This document shows positions 20,101 to 34,743 of a stretch of DNA of 48,492 bases, in pieces. Made by a program: the position numbers and the translations under genes. Every line of letters starts with the position of its first letter. Within the stretch, counting starts at the first letter, position 1. The notes beneath the pieces were generated by a model. That model was not told the DNA's origin. It saw only the letters and a program-made list of their open reading frames with translations, and searched no databases. The stretch comes from Nymphaea colorata (lineage: Eukaryota; Streptophyta; Magnoliopsida; Nymphaeales; Nymphaeaceae), in contig NW_022204940.1 of NCBI RefSeq assembly GCF_008831285.2, positions 1 to 48,492 of the forward strand, written 5' to 3'.

Positions 20101-23100
20101 CTTGTGATTGCAATCATTTAAATCATTCATTATAGATGCAATAACAAGTGGAACACATCATATTTAGTGTGATTGAGCAAATGAATAACCGGAATCTCAT
20201 TCAATTTCATTTAAACATGTGATTTCAATCCACTAAATCATTTAATATGTATTAAAAATATGTTACACACATTTCATTTAATATGTGTGATCAAATCAAG
20301 CACTTAAATCCGACTCGTATTGAGGGAACTATGCGATTTCAATCCCTTAAATCGTTCGTCATAGATGTAACATGAAGTTAAACTCATTAGATTGGATACA
20401 AGGGATCGAACAAAAGGATTGGTCCATTTTGTATCCATATAAACTAGTGATTTTAGTCTTTTAAACCATTCATTGCAGACTTTATAACAAACGAAACATA
20501 TTAAATTAACTACATGAGATCATATGAATGAGTTGAATGTCATTCATTTTCATACAAACTTGTGATTTCAGTCCTCTAAATCATTCAATGTGAATGCATC
20601 AACAGGTTAACCACGTTCAATTAAATATGTGTGATCAAATGAATCAATTAAATCTCTCGGGCATTGATATGAACTTATGATTTAAATCTCTTAGATCAAT
20701 CATTAGATATATAACTACATGTTCAACTCATTTGATTTACTGCAAGGGATCGAACTAATGCGTAGATCACATTTGTATCCACGTGAACTTGTGATTGCAA
20801 TCATTTAAATCATTCATTATAGATGCAATAACAAGTGGAACACATCATATTTAGTGTGATTGAGCAAATGAATAACCTGAATGTCATGCAATTTCATTTA
20901 AACATGTGATTTCAATCCACTAAATCATTTAATATGTATTAAAAATATGTTATACACATTTCATTTAATATGTGTGATCAAATCAAGCACTTAAATCCGA
21001 CTCGTATTGAGGGAACTATGCGATTTCAATCCCTTAAATCGTTCGTCATAGATGTAACATGAAGTTAAACTCATTAGATTGGATACAAGGGATCGAACAA
21101 AAGCATTGGTCCATTTTGTATGCATATAAACTAGTGATTTTAGTCTTTTAAACCATTCATTGCAGACTTTATAACAAACGAAACATATTAGATTAACCAC
21201 AGGAGATCATATGAATGAGTTGAATGTCATTCATTTTCATACAAACTTGTGATTTCAGTCCTCTAAATCATTCAATGTGAATGCATCAACAGGTTAACCA
21301 CGTTCAAATAAATATGTGTGATCAAATGAATCAATTAAATCTCTCGGGCATTGATACGAACTTATTATTTAAATCTCTTAGATCAATCATTAGATATATA
21401 ACTACATGTTCAACTCATTTGACTAACTGCAAGGGATCAAACTAATGTGCAGATCCCATTTGTATCCACGTGAACTTGTGATTGCAATCATTTAAATCAT
21501 TCATTATAGATGCAATAACAAGTGGAACACATCATATTTAGTGTGATTGAGCAAATGAATAACCGGAATCTCATTCAATTTCATTTAAACATGTGATTTC
21601 AATCCACTAAATCATTTAATATGTATTAAAAATATGTTACACACATTTCATTTAATATGTGTGATCAAATCAAGCACTTAAATCCGACTCGTATTGAGGG
21701 AACTATGCGATTTCAATCCCTTAAATCGTTCGTCATAGATGTAACATGAAGTTAAACTCATTAGATTGGATACAAGGGATCGAACAAAAGCATTGGTCCA
21801 TTTTGTATCCATATAAACTAGTGATTTTAGTCTTTTAAACCATTCATTGCAGACTTTATAACAAACGAAACATATTAGATTAACCACAGGAGATCATATG
21901 AATGAGTTGAATGTCATTCATTTTCATACAAACTTGTGATTTCAGTCCTCTAAATCATTCAATGTGAATGCATCAACAGGTTAACCACGTTCAATTAAAT
22001 ATGTGTGATCAAATGAATCAATTAAATCTCTCGGGCATTGATACGAACTTATGATTTAAATCTCTTAGATCAATCATTAGATATATAACTACATGTTCAA
22101 CTCATTTGATTAACTGTAAGGGATCAAACTAATGTGCAGATCCCATTTGTATCCACGTGAACTTGTGATTGCAATCATTTAAATCATTCATTATAGATGC
22201 AATAACAAGTGGAACACATCATATTTAGTGTGATTGAGCAAATGAATAACCTGAATGTCATTCAATTTCATTTAAACATGTGATTTCAATCCACTAAATC
22301 ATTTAATATGTATTAAAAATATGTTATACACATTTCATTTAATATGTGTGATCAAATCAAGCACTTAAATCCGACTCGTATTGAGGGAACTATGCGATTT
22401 CAATCCCTTAAATCGTTCGTCATAGATGTAACATGAAGTTAAACTCATTAGATTGGATACAAGGGATCGAACAAAAGCATTGGTCCATTTTGTATGCATA
22501 TAAACTAGTGATTTTAGTCTTTTAAACCATTCATTGCAGACTTTATAACAAACGAAACATATTAGATTAACCACAGGAGATCATATGAATGAGTTGAATG
22601 TCATTCATTTTCATACAAACTTGTGATTTCAGTCCTCTAAATCATTCAATGTGAATGCATCAACAGGTTAACCACGTTCAAATAAATATGTGTGATCAAA
22701 TGAATCAATTAAATCTCTCGGGCATTGATACGAACTTATTATTTAAATCTCTTAGATCAATCATTAGATATATAACTACATGTTCAACTCATTTGACTAA
22801 CTGCAAGGGATCAAACTAATGTGCAGATCCCATTTGTATCCACGTGAACTTGTGATTGCAATCATTTAAATCATTCATTATAGATGCAATAACAAGTGGA
22901 ACACATCATATTTAGTGTGATTGAGCAAATGAATAACCGGAATCTCATTCAATTTCATTTAAACATGTGATTTCAATCCACTAAATCATTTAATATGTAT
23001 TAAAAATATGTTACACACATTTCATTTAATATGTGTGATCAAATCAAGCACTTAAATCCGACTCGTATTGAGGGAACTATGCGATTTCAATCCCTTAAAT

Positions 23101-26100
23101 CGTTCGTCATAGATGTAACATGAAGTTAAACTCATTAGATTGGATACAAGGGATCGAACAAAAGCATTGGTCCATTTTGTATCCATATAAACTAGTGATT
23201 TTAGTCTTTTAAACCATTCATTGCAGACTTTATAACAAACGAAACATATTAGATTAACCACAGGAGATCATATGAATGAGTTGAATGTCATTCATTTTCA
23301 TACAAACTTGTGATTTCAGTCCTCTAAATCATTCAATGTGAATGCATCAACAGGTTAACCACGTTCAATTAAATATGTGTGATCAAATGAATCAATTAAA
23401 TCTCTCGGGCATTGATACGAACTTATGATTTAAATCTCTTAGATCAATCATTAGATATATAACTACATGTTCAACTCATTTGATTAACTGTAAGGGATCA
23501 AACTAATGTGCAGATCCCATTTGTATCCACGTGAACTTGTGATTGCAATCATTTAAATCATTCATTATAGATGCAATAACAAGTGGAACACATCATATTT
23601 AGTGTGATTGAGCAAATGAATAACCTGAATGTCATTCAATTTCATTTAAACATGTGATTTCAATCCACTAAATCATTTAATATGTATTAAAAATATGTTA
23701 TACACATTTCATTTAATATGTGTGATCAAATCAAGCACTTAAATCCGACTCGTATTGAGGGAACTATGCGATTTCAATCCCTTAAATCGTTCGTCATAGA
23801 TGTAACATGAAGTTAAACTCATTAGATTGGATACAAGGGATCGAACAAAAGCATTGGTCCATTTTGTATCCATATAAACTAGTGATTTTAGTCCTTTAAA
23901 CCATTCATTGCAGACTTTATAACAAACGAAACATATTAGATTAACCACAAGAGATCATATGAATGAGTTGAATGTCATTCATTTTCATACAAACTTGTGA
24001 TTTCAGTCCTCTAAATCATTCAATGTGAATGCATCGACAAGATAACCACGTTCAATTAAATATGTGATCAAATGAATGAATTAAATCTCTCGGGCATTGA
24101 TACAAACTTATGATTTAAATCTCTTAGATCAATCATTAGATATATAACTACATGTTCAACTCATTTGATTAACTGCAAGGGATCAAACTAATGTGTAGAT
24201 CCCATTTGTATCCACGTGAACTTGTGATTGCAATCATTTAAATCATTCATTATAGATGCAATAACAAGTGGAACACATCATATTTAGTGTGATTGAGCAA
24301 ATGACTAACCTGAATGTCATTCAATTTCATTTAAACATGTGATTTCAATCCACTAAATCATTTAATATGTATTAAAAAAATGTTATACACATTTCATTTA
24401 ATATGTGTGATCAAATCAAGCACTTAAATCCGACTCGTATTAAGGGAACTATGCGATTTCAATCCCCTAAATCGTTCATCATACATGTAACAAGAAGTTA
24501 AACTCATTAGATTGGATACAAGGAATCGAACAAAAGCATTGGTCCATTTTGTATGCATATAAACTAGTGATTTTAGTCTTTTAAACCATTCATTGTAGAC
24601 TTTATAACAAACGAAACATATTAGATTAACCACAGGAGATCATATGAATGAGTTGAATGTCATTCATTTTCATACAAACTTGTGATTTCAGTCCTCTAAA
24701 TCATTCAATGTGAATGCATCAACAGGTTAACCACATTCAATTAAATATTTGTGATCAAATGAATCAATTAAATCTCTCGGGCATTGATACGAACTTATGA
24801 TTTAAATCTCTTAGATCAATCATTAGATATATAACTACATGTTCAACTCATTTGATTAACTGCAAGGGATCAAACTAATGTTCAGATCCCATTTGTATCC
24901 ACGTGAACTTGTGATTGCAATCAATGAAATCATTCAGTATAGATGCAATAACAAGTGGAACACATCATATTTAGTGTGATTGAGCAAATGAATAACCTGA
25001 ATGTCATTCAATTTCATTTAAACATGTGATTTCAATCCACTAAATCATTTAATATGTATTAAAAATATGTTATACACATTTCATTTAATATGTGTGATCA
25101 AATCAAGCACTTAAATCCGACTCGTATTGAGGGAACTATGCGATTTCAATCCCTTAAATCGTTCGTCATAGATGTAACATGAAGTTAAACTCATTAGATT
25201 GGATACAAGGGATCGAACAAAAGCATTGGTCCATTTTGTATCCATATAAACTAGTGATTTTAGTCCTTTAAACCATTCATTGCAGACTTTATAACAAACG
25301 AAACATATTAGATTAACCACAAGAGATCATATGAATGAGTTGAATGTCATTCATTTTCATACAAACTTGTGATTTCAGTCCTCTAAATCATTCAATGTGA
25401 ATGCATCGACAAGATAACCACGTTCAATTAAATATGTGATCAAATGAATGAATTAAATCTCTCGGGCATTGATACAAACTTATGATTTAAATCTCTTAGA
25501 TCAATCATTAGATATATAACTACATGTTCAACTCATTTGATTAACTGCAAGGGATCAAACTAATGTGTAGATCCCATTTGTATCCACGTGAACTTGTGAT
25601 TGCAATCATTTAAATCATTCATTATGGATGCAATAACAAGTGGAACACATCATATTTAGTGTGATTGAGCAAATGACTAACCTGAATGTCATTCAATTTC
25701 ATTTAAACATGTGATTTCAATCCACTAAATCATTTAATATGTATTAAAAAATGTTATACACATTTCATTTAATATGTGTGATCAAATCAAGCACTTAAAT
25801 CCGACTCGTATTAAGGGAACTATGCGATTTCAATCCCCTAAATCGTTCATCATACATGTAACAAGAAGTTAAACTCATTAGATTGGATACAAGGAATCGA
25901 ACAAAAGCATTGGTCCATTTTGTATGCATATAAACTAGTGATTTTAGTCTTTTAAACCATTCATTGTAGACTTTATAACAAACGAAACATATTAGATTAA
26001 CCACAGGAGATCATATGAATGAGTTGAATGTCATTCATTTTCATACAAACTTGTGATTTCAGTCCTCTAAATCATTCAATGTGAATGCATCAACAAGTTA

Positions 26101-26973
26101 ACCACATTCAATTAAATATGTGTGATCAAATGAATCAATTAAATCTCTCGGGCATTGATACGAACTTATGATTTAAATCTCTTAGATCAATCATTAGATA
26201 CATAACTACATGTTCAACTCATTTGATTAACTGCAAGGGATCAAACTAATGTTCAGATCCCATTTGTATCCACATGAACTTGTGATTGCAATCAATGAAA
26301 TCATTCAGTATAGATGCAATAACAAGTGGAACACATCATATTTAGTGTGATTGAGCAAATGAATAACCTGAATGTCATTCAATTTCATTTAAACATGTGA
26401 TTTCAATCCACTAAATCATTTAATATGTTTTAAAAAAATGTTATACACATTTAATTTAATATGTGTGATCAAATCAAGCACTTAAATCAGACACGTATTG
26501 ATCGAACTATGCGATTTCTTTCCATTAAATCGTTCGTCATAGATGTAACATGAAGTTAAACTCATTAGATTGGATACAAGGCATCGAACAAAAGCATTGG
26601 TCCATTTTGTATCCATATAAACTAGTGATTTTAGTCTTTTAAACCATTCATTGCAGACTTTATAAGAAACGAAACATATTAAATTAACCACAAGAGATCA
26701 TATGAATGAGTTGAATGTCATTCATTTTCATACAAACTTGTGATTTCAGTCCTCTAAATCATTCAATGTAAATGCATCAACAGGTTAACCACATTCAATT
26801 AAATATGTGTGATCAAATGAATCAATTAAATCTCTCGGGCATTGATACGAACTTATGATTTAAATCTCTTAGATCAATCATTAGATATATAACTACATGT
26901 TCAACTCATTTGATTACCTGCAAGGGATCGAACTAATGCGTAGATCACATTTGTATCCACGTGAACTTGTGAT
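17145..26973 (+). repeat. Hexamer run I: 14 head-to-tail 687-bp units
   Basis: Unit starts (AAATCATTCAATGTG) are at 17145, 17832, 18517, 19204, 19891, 20578, 21265, 21952, 22639, 23326, 24013, 24698, 25385, 26069, with a partial unit from 26756. Spacings are 687 except 685, 685 and 684. Within 19.2-25.4 kb alternate units resemble each other more than adjacent ones, implying a 1374-bp (12-monomer) repeat. The run ends where orientation flips after CTTGTGATT. Confidence 0.95.
21265..21951 (+). repeat. Exemplar 687-bp unit of six monomers
   Basis: The monomers are 21265-21379 (115 bp), 21380-21493 (114), 21494-21608 (115), 21609-21722 (114), 21723-21836 (114) and 21837-21951 (115). Shared features are the AAATCATTCA-like start, a central region often containing GATCAAA or GATCGAAC, and the GTGATTTCAATC-like end. 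A minus-strand 69-codon open frame covers monomer 5 and parts of monomers 4 and 6. It recurs in most units as a by-product. Confidence 0.93.
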
Positions 26974-27912
26974 TATATATCAAATGATTGATTTAAGAGA
27001 TTTAAATCATAAGTTCGTATCAATGCCCGAGAGGTTTAATTCATTCATTTGATCACACATATTTAATTGAATGTGGTTAACTTGTTCATGCATTCACATT
27101 GAATGATTTATCGATTCTAATCACATGTTTAAAAGAAATATAATGAGATTCAAGTGATTGATTTGGTCATCGATGTTTAATCTAATGTGTCTCACTTGTT
27201 ATTACATCTATAATGAATGATTTAGTTGATTCAAATCACAAGTTCATATGTATATAAGTGGGATCTATGCATTAGACTAAATCAGTCAATGTGAATGTAA
27301 CAATAAGTTAACCACTTTCAATTAAATATGTGTGATCCAATGAATCAACTCATTAGATATGTAACTACAAGTTCAACTCATTGGATTAACTGCAATGGAT
27401 CAAACTAATACTTAGATCCCATTTGTATCTATATGAACTTCTAATCGCAATCATTTAAATTATTCATTTTAGATGTAATAACAAGTGAAACACATTATAT
27501 TTATTGTGATTGCGCAATTGAATCCATTGAATCCCATTCATTTTCCTTTAAAATCGTGATTTCAATGTACTAAATTATTCAATATGGATTAACAACGTCT
27601 TATCCACATTCAATTTAATGTGCATGATCAAATGAATCAACAAAATTCCACTATTAGTGATACAAACTTGGGATTTCTTTCCCACAGATCATTCACTATT
27701 GATGTAACAACAAGTTCAAGTGATTGGATTAACTACAAGGGATCGAACTAATGCATAGGTCCCACTTATATACATATGAACTTGTGATTTGAATCAACTA
27801 AATCATTCATTATAAATGTAATTACAAGTGAGACACATTAGATTAAATATCGATGAGCAAATCAATACCTTGAATCTCATTAATTTTCTTTAAACTTGTG
27901 AGTACAATCGAC
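26974..27912. repeat. Palindromic cassette 1
   Basis: The inverted arm 26974-27275 is the reverse complement of forward arm 27748-28047 (about 300 bp each). They are separated by ~470 bp of forward, diverged monomers, the first shortened to about 70 bp. The forward arm runs into the next hexamer run. The arm contains the inverse of the hexamer motif CTCTCGGGCATTGATACG. Confidence 0.93.
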
Positions 27913-30156
27913 AAATCATTCAATGTGAATGCATCAACAAGTTAACCACATTCAATTAAATATGTGTGATCAAATGAATGAATTAAATCTCTCGGGCATT
28001 GATACGAACTTATGATTTAAATCTCTTAGATCAACCATTAGATATATAACTACATGTTCAACTCATTTGATTAACTGCATCCACGTGAACTTGTGATTGC
28101 AATCATTTAAATCATTCATTATAGATGCAATAACAAGTGGAACACATCATATTTAGTGTGATTGAGCAAATGAATAACCTGAAAGTCATTCAATCTCATT
28201 TAAACATGTGATTTCAATCCACTAAATCATTTAATATGTATTAAAAATATGTTATACACATTTCATTTAATATGTGTGATCAAATCAAGCACTTAAATCC
28301 GACTCGTATTGAGGGAACTATGCGATTTCAATCCCTTAAATCGTTCGTCATAGATGTAACATGAAGTTAAACTCATTAGATTGGATACAAGGGATCGAAC
28401 AAAAGCATTGGTCCATTTTGTATCCATATAAACTAGTGATTTTAGTCTTTCAAACCATTCATTGCAGACTTTATAACAAACGAAACATATTAGATTAACC
28501 ACAAGAGATCATATGAATGAGTTGAATGTCATTCATTTTCATACAAACTTGTGATTTCAGTCCTCTAAATCATTCAATGTGAATGCATCGACAAGATAAC
28601 CACGTTCAATTAAATATGTGATCAAATGAATGAATTAAATCTCTCGGGCATTGATACGAACTTATGATTTAAATCTCTTAGATCAATCATTAGATATATA
28701 ACTACATGTTCAACTCATTTGATTAACTGCAAGGGATCAAACTAATGTGTAGATCCCATTTGTATCCACGTGAACTTGTGATTGCAATCATTTAAATCAT
28801 TCATTATAGATGCAATAACAAGTGGAACACATCATATTTAGTGTGATTGAGCAAATGACTAACCTGAATGTATTCAATTTCATTTAAACATGTGATTTCA
28901 ATCCACTAAATCATTTAATATATATTAAAAAAATGTTATACACATTTCATTTAATATGTGTGATCAAATCAAGCACTTAAATCCGACTCGTATTGAGGGA
29001 ACTATGCGATTTCAATCCCATAAATCGTTCGTCATAGATGTAACATGAAGTTAAACTCATTAGATTGGATACAAGGGATCGAACAAAAGCATTGGTCCAT
29101 TTTGTATGCATATAAACTAGTGATTTTAGTCTTTTAAACCATTCATTGTAGACTTTATAACAAACGAAACATATTAGATTAACCACAGGAGATCATATGA
29201 ATGAGTTGAATGTCATTCATTTTCATACAAACTTGTGATTTCAGTCCTCTAAATCATTCAATGTGAATGCATCAACAAGTTAACCACATTCAATTAAATA
29301 TGTGTGATCAAATGAATCAATTAAATCTCTCGGGCATTGATACGAACTTATGATTTAAATCTCTTAGATCAATCATTAGATATATAACTACATGTTCAAC
29401 TCATTTGATTAACTGCAAGGGATCAAACTAATGTTCAGATCCCATTTGTATCCACGTGAACTTGTGATTGCAATCAATGAAATCATTCAGTATAGATGCA
29501 ATAACAAGTGGAACACATCATATTTAGTGTGATTGAGCAAATGAATAACCTGAATGTCATTCAATTTCATTTAAACATGTGATTTCAATCCACTAAATCA
29601 TTTAATATGTTTTAAAAAAATGTTATACACATTTAATTTAATATGTGTGATCAAATCAAGCACTTAAATCAGACACGTATTGATCGAACTATGCGATTTC
29701 TTTCCATTAAATCGTTCGTCATAGATGTAACATGAAGTTAAACTCATTAGATTGGATACAAGGCATCGAACAAAAGCATTGGTCCATTTTGTATCCATAT
29801 AAACTAGTGATTTTAGTCTTTTAAACCATTCATTGCAGACTTTATAAGAAACGAAACATATTAAATTAACCACAAGAGATCATATGAATGAGTTGAATGT
29901 CATTCATTTTCATACAAACTTGTGATTTCAGTCTTCTAAATCATTCAATGTAAATGCATCAACAGGTTAACCACATTCAATTAAATATGTGTGATCAAAT
30001 GAATCAATTAAATCTCTCGGGCATTGATACGAACTTATGATTTAAATCTCTTAGATCAATCATTAGATATATAACTACATGTTCAACTCATTTGATTATA
30101 TGCAAGGGATCGAACTAATGCGTAGATCACATTTGTATCCACGTGAACTTGTGATT
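27913..30156 (+). repeat. Hexamer run II: 3 units
   Basis: Starts are at 27913, 28567, 29251 and a partial from 29938. The first unit lacks 33 bp in its second monomer near 28079, where ACTGCA joins directly to TCCACGTGAAC. The third unit carries variants (ACACGTATTGATCGAAC, TTTCTTTCC) also seen near 26490 and 33570. Confidence 0.93.
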
Positions 30157-31088
30157 ATATATCAATGATTGATTTAAGAGATTTACATCATAAGTTCGTA
30201 TCAATGCCCGAGAGGTTTAATTCATTCATTTGATCACACATATTTAATTGAATGTGGTTAACTTGTTGATGCATTCACATTGAATGATTTATCGATTGTA
30301 ATAAATGTTTAAAAGAAAATTAATGAGATTCAAGTGATTGATTTGGTCATCGATATTTAATCTAATGTGTCTCACTTGTTATTACATCTATAATGAATGA
30401 TTTAGTTGATTCAAATCGCAAGTTCATATGTATATAAGTGGGATCTATGCATTAGACTAAATCAGTCAATGTTAACGTAACAATAAGTTAACCACTTTCA
30501 ATTAAATATGTGTGATCCAATGAATCAACTCATTAGATATGTAACTACAAGTTCAACTCATTGGATTAACTGCAATGGATCAAACTAATACTTAGATCCC
30601 ATTTGTATCTATATGAACTTCTAATCGCAATCATTTAAATTATTCATTTTAGATGTAATAACAAGTGAAACACATTATATTTATTGTGATTGCGCAATTG
30701 AATCCATTGAATCCCATTCATTTTCCTTTAAAATCGTGATTTCAATGTACTAAATTATTCAATATGGATTAACGTCTTATCCACATTCAATTTAATGTGC
30801 ATGATCAAATGAATCAACAAAATTCCACTATTAGTGATACAAACTTGGGATTTCTTTCCCACAGATCATTCACTATTGATGTAACAACAAGTTCAAGTGA
30901 TTGGATTAACTACAAGGGATCGAACTAATGCATAGGTCCCACTTATATACATATGAACTTGTGATTTGAATCAACTAAATCATTCATTATAGATGTAATA
31001 ACAAGTGAGACACATTAGATTAAATATCGATGAGAAATCAATACCTTGAATCTCATTAATTTTCTTTAAACTTGTGAGTACAATCGAC
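30157..31088. repeat. Palindromic cassette 2
   Basis: The inverted arm is 30157-30455, the forward arm 30925-31223. Same layout as cassette 1, with small indels in the loop (for example three bases lost near 30772). Confidence 0.93.
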
Positions 31089-34000
31089 AAATCATTCAAT
31101 GTGAATGCATCAACAAGTTAACCACATTCAATTAAATATGTGTGATCAAATGAATGAATTAAATCTCTCGGGCATTGATACGAACTTATGATTTAAATCT
31201 CTTAGATCAATCATTAGATATATAACTACATGTTCAACTCATTTGATTAACTGCAAGGGATCAAACTAATGTGCAGATCCCATTTGTATACACGTGAACT
31301 TGTGATTGCAATCATTTAAATCATTCATTGTAGATGCAATAACAAGTGGAACACATCATATTTAGTGTGATTGAGCAAATGAATAACCTGAATGTCATTC
31401 AATTTCATTTAAACATGTGATTTCAATCCACTAAATCATTTAATATGTATTAAAAAAATGTTATATACATTTAATTTAATATGTGTGATCAAATCAAGCA
31501 CTTAAATCCGACTCGTATTGAGGGAACTATGCGATTTCAATCCCTTAAATCGTTCGTCATAGATGTAACATGAAGTTAAACTCATTAGATTGGATACAAG
31601 GGATCGAACAAAAGCATTGGTCCATTTTGTATCCATATAAACTAGTGATTTTAGTCTTTTAAACCATTCATTGCAGACTTTATAACAAACGAAACATATT
31701 AGATTAACCACAAGAGATCATATGAATGAGTTGAATGTCATTCATTTTCATACAAACTTGTGATTTCAGTCCTCTAAATCATTCAATGTGAATGCATCAA
31801 CAGGTTAACCACGTTCAATTAAATATGTGTGATCAAATGAATGAATTAAATCTCTCGGGCATTGATACAAACTTATGATTTAAATCTCTTAGATCAATCA
31901 TTAGATATATAACTACATGTTCAACTCATTTGATTAACTGCAAGGGATCAAACTAATGTGCAGATCCCATTTGTGTCCACGTGAACTTGTGATTGCAATC
32001 ATTTAAATCATTCATTATAGATGCAATAACAAGTGGAACACATCATATTTAGTGTGATTGAGCAAATGAATAACCTGAATGTCATTCAATTTCATTTAAA
32101 CATGTGATTTCAATCCACTAAATCATTTAATATGTATTAAAAATATGTTATACACATTTCATTTAATATGTGTGATCAAATCAAGCACTTAAATCCGACT
32201 CGTATTGAGGGAACTATGTGATTTCAATCCCTTAAATCGTTCGTCATAGATGTAACATGAAGTTAAACTCATTAGATTGGATACAAGGGATCGAACAAAA
32301 GCATTGGTCCATTTTGTATCCATATAAACTAGTGATTTTAGTCTTTTAAACCATTCATTGCAGACTTTATAACAAACGAAACATATTAGATTAACCACAA
32401 GAGATCATATGAATGAGTTGAATGTCATTCATTTTCATACAAACTTGTGATTTCAGTCCTTTAAATCATTCAATGTGAATAAATCGACAAGATAACCACG
32501 TTCAATTAAATATGTGATCAAATGAATGAATTTAATCTCTCAGGCAGATAGTCTTGATACGAACTTATGATTTAAATCTGTTAGATCAATCATTAGATAT
32601 ATAACTACATGTTCAACTCATTTGATTAACTGCAAGGGATCAAACTAATGTGTAGATCCCATTTGTATCCACGTGAACTTGTGATTGCAATCATTTAAAT
32701 CATTCATTATGGATGCAATAACAAGTGGAACACCTCATATTTAGTGTGATTGAGCAAATGACTAACCTGAATGTCATTCAATTTCATTTAAACATGTGAT
32801 TTCAATCCACTAAATCATTTAATATATTAAAAAATGTTATACACATTTCATTTAATATGTGTGATCAAATCAAGCACTTAAATCCGACTCGTATTGATGG
32901 AACTATGCGATTTCAATCCCCTAAATCGTTCGTCATAGATGTAACATGAAGTTAAACTCATTAGATTGGATACAAGGGATCGAACAAAAGCATTGGTCCA
33001 TTTTGTATGCATATAAACTAGTGATTTTAGTCTTTTAAACCATTCATTGTAGACTTTATAACAAACGAAACATATTAGATTAACCACAGGAGATCATATG
33101 AATGAGTTGAATGTCATTCATTTTCATACAAACTTGTGATTTCAGTCCTCTAAATCATTCAATGTGAATGCATCAACAAGTTAACCACATTCAATTAAAT
33201 ATGTGTGATCAAATGAATCAATTAAATCTCTCGGGCATTGATACGAACTTATGATTTAAATCTCTTAGATCAATCATTAGATATATAACTACATGTTCAA
33301 CTCATTTGATTAACTGCAAGGGATCAAACTAATGTTCAGATCCCATTTGTATCCACGTGAACTTGTGATTGCAATCAATGAAATCATTCAGTATAGATGA
33401 AATAACAAGTGGAACACATCATATTTAGTGTGATTGAGCAAATGAATAACCTGAATGTCATTCAATTTCATTTAAACATGTGATTTCAATCCACTAAATC
33501 ATTTAATATGTTTAAAAAATTGTTATACACATTTAATTTAATATGTGTGATCAAATCAAGCACTTAAATCAGACACGTATTGATCGAACTATGCGATTTC
33601 TTTCCATTAAATCATTCGTCATAGATGTAACATGAAGTTAAACTCATTAGATTGGATACAAGGCATCGAACAAAAGCATTGGTCCATTTTGTATGCATAT
33701 AAACTAGTGATTTTAGTCTTTTAAACCATTCATTGTAGACTTTATAACAAACGAAACATATTAGATTAACCACAGGAGATCATATGAATGAGTTGAATGT
33801 CATTCATTTTCATACAAACTTGTGATTTCAGTCCTCTAAATCATTCAATGTGAATGCATCAACAAGTTAACCACATTCAATTAAATATGTGTGATCAAAT
33901 GAATCAATTAAATCTCTCGGGCATTGATACGAACTTATGATTTAAATCTCTTACATCAATCATTAGATATATAACTACATGTTCAACTCATTTGATTAAC

Positions 34001-34743
34001 TGCAAGGGATCAAACTAATGTTCAGATCCCATTTGTATCCACGTGAACTTGTGATTGCAATCAATGAAATCATTCAGTATAGATGAAAGAACAAGTGGAA
34101 CACATCATATTTAGTGTGATTGAGCAAATGAATAACCTGAATGTCATTCAATTTCATTTAAACATGTGATTTCAATCCACTAAATCATTTAATATGTTTT
34201 AAAAAATTGTTATACACATTTAATTTAATATGTGTGATCAAATCAAGCACTTAAATCAGACACGTATTGATCGAACTATGCGATTTCTTTCCATTAAATC
34301 ATTCGTCATATATGTAACATCAAGTTAAACTCATTAGATTGGATACAAGGCATCGAACAAAAGCATTGGTCCATTTTGTATCCATATAAACTAGTGATTT
34401 TAGTCTTTTAAACCATTCATTGCAGACTTTATAAGAAACGAAACATATTAAATTAACCACAAGAGATCATATGAATGAGTTGAATGTCATTCATTTTCAT
34501 ACAAACTTGTGATTTCAGTCCTCTAAATCATTCAATGTAAATGCATCAACAGGTTAACCACGTTCAATTAAATATGTGTGATCAAATGAATCAATTAAAT
34601 CTCTCGGGCATTGATACGAACTTATGATTTAAATCTCTTAGATCAATCATTAGATATATAACTACATGTTCAACTCATTTGATTAGCTGCAAGGGATCGA
34701 ACTAATGCGTAGATCACATTTGTATCCACGTGAACTTGTGATT
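31089..34743 (+). repeat. Hexamer run III: 5 units
   Basis: Starts are at 31089, 31776, 32463, 33152, 33838 and a partial from 34525. The unit at 32463 has a small insertion near 32545 (CAGATAGTC within the CTCTCGGGCATTGA block). The last two full units share the ACACGTATTGATCGAAC variant, so one is probably a recent duplicate of the other. Confidence 0.93.
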
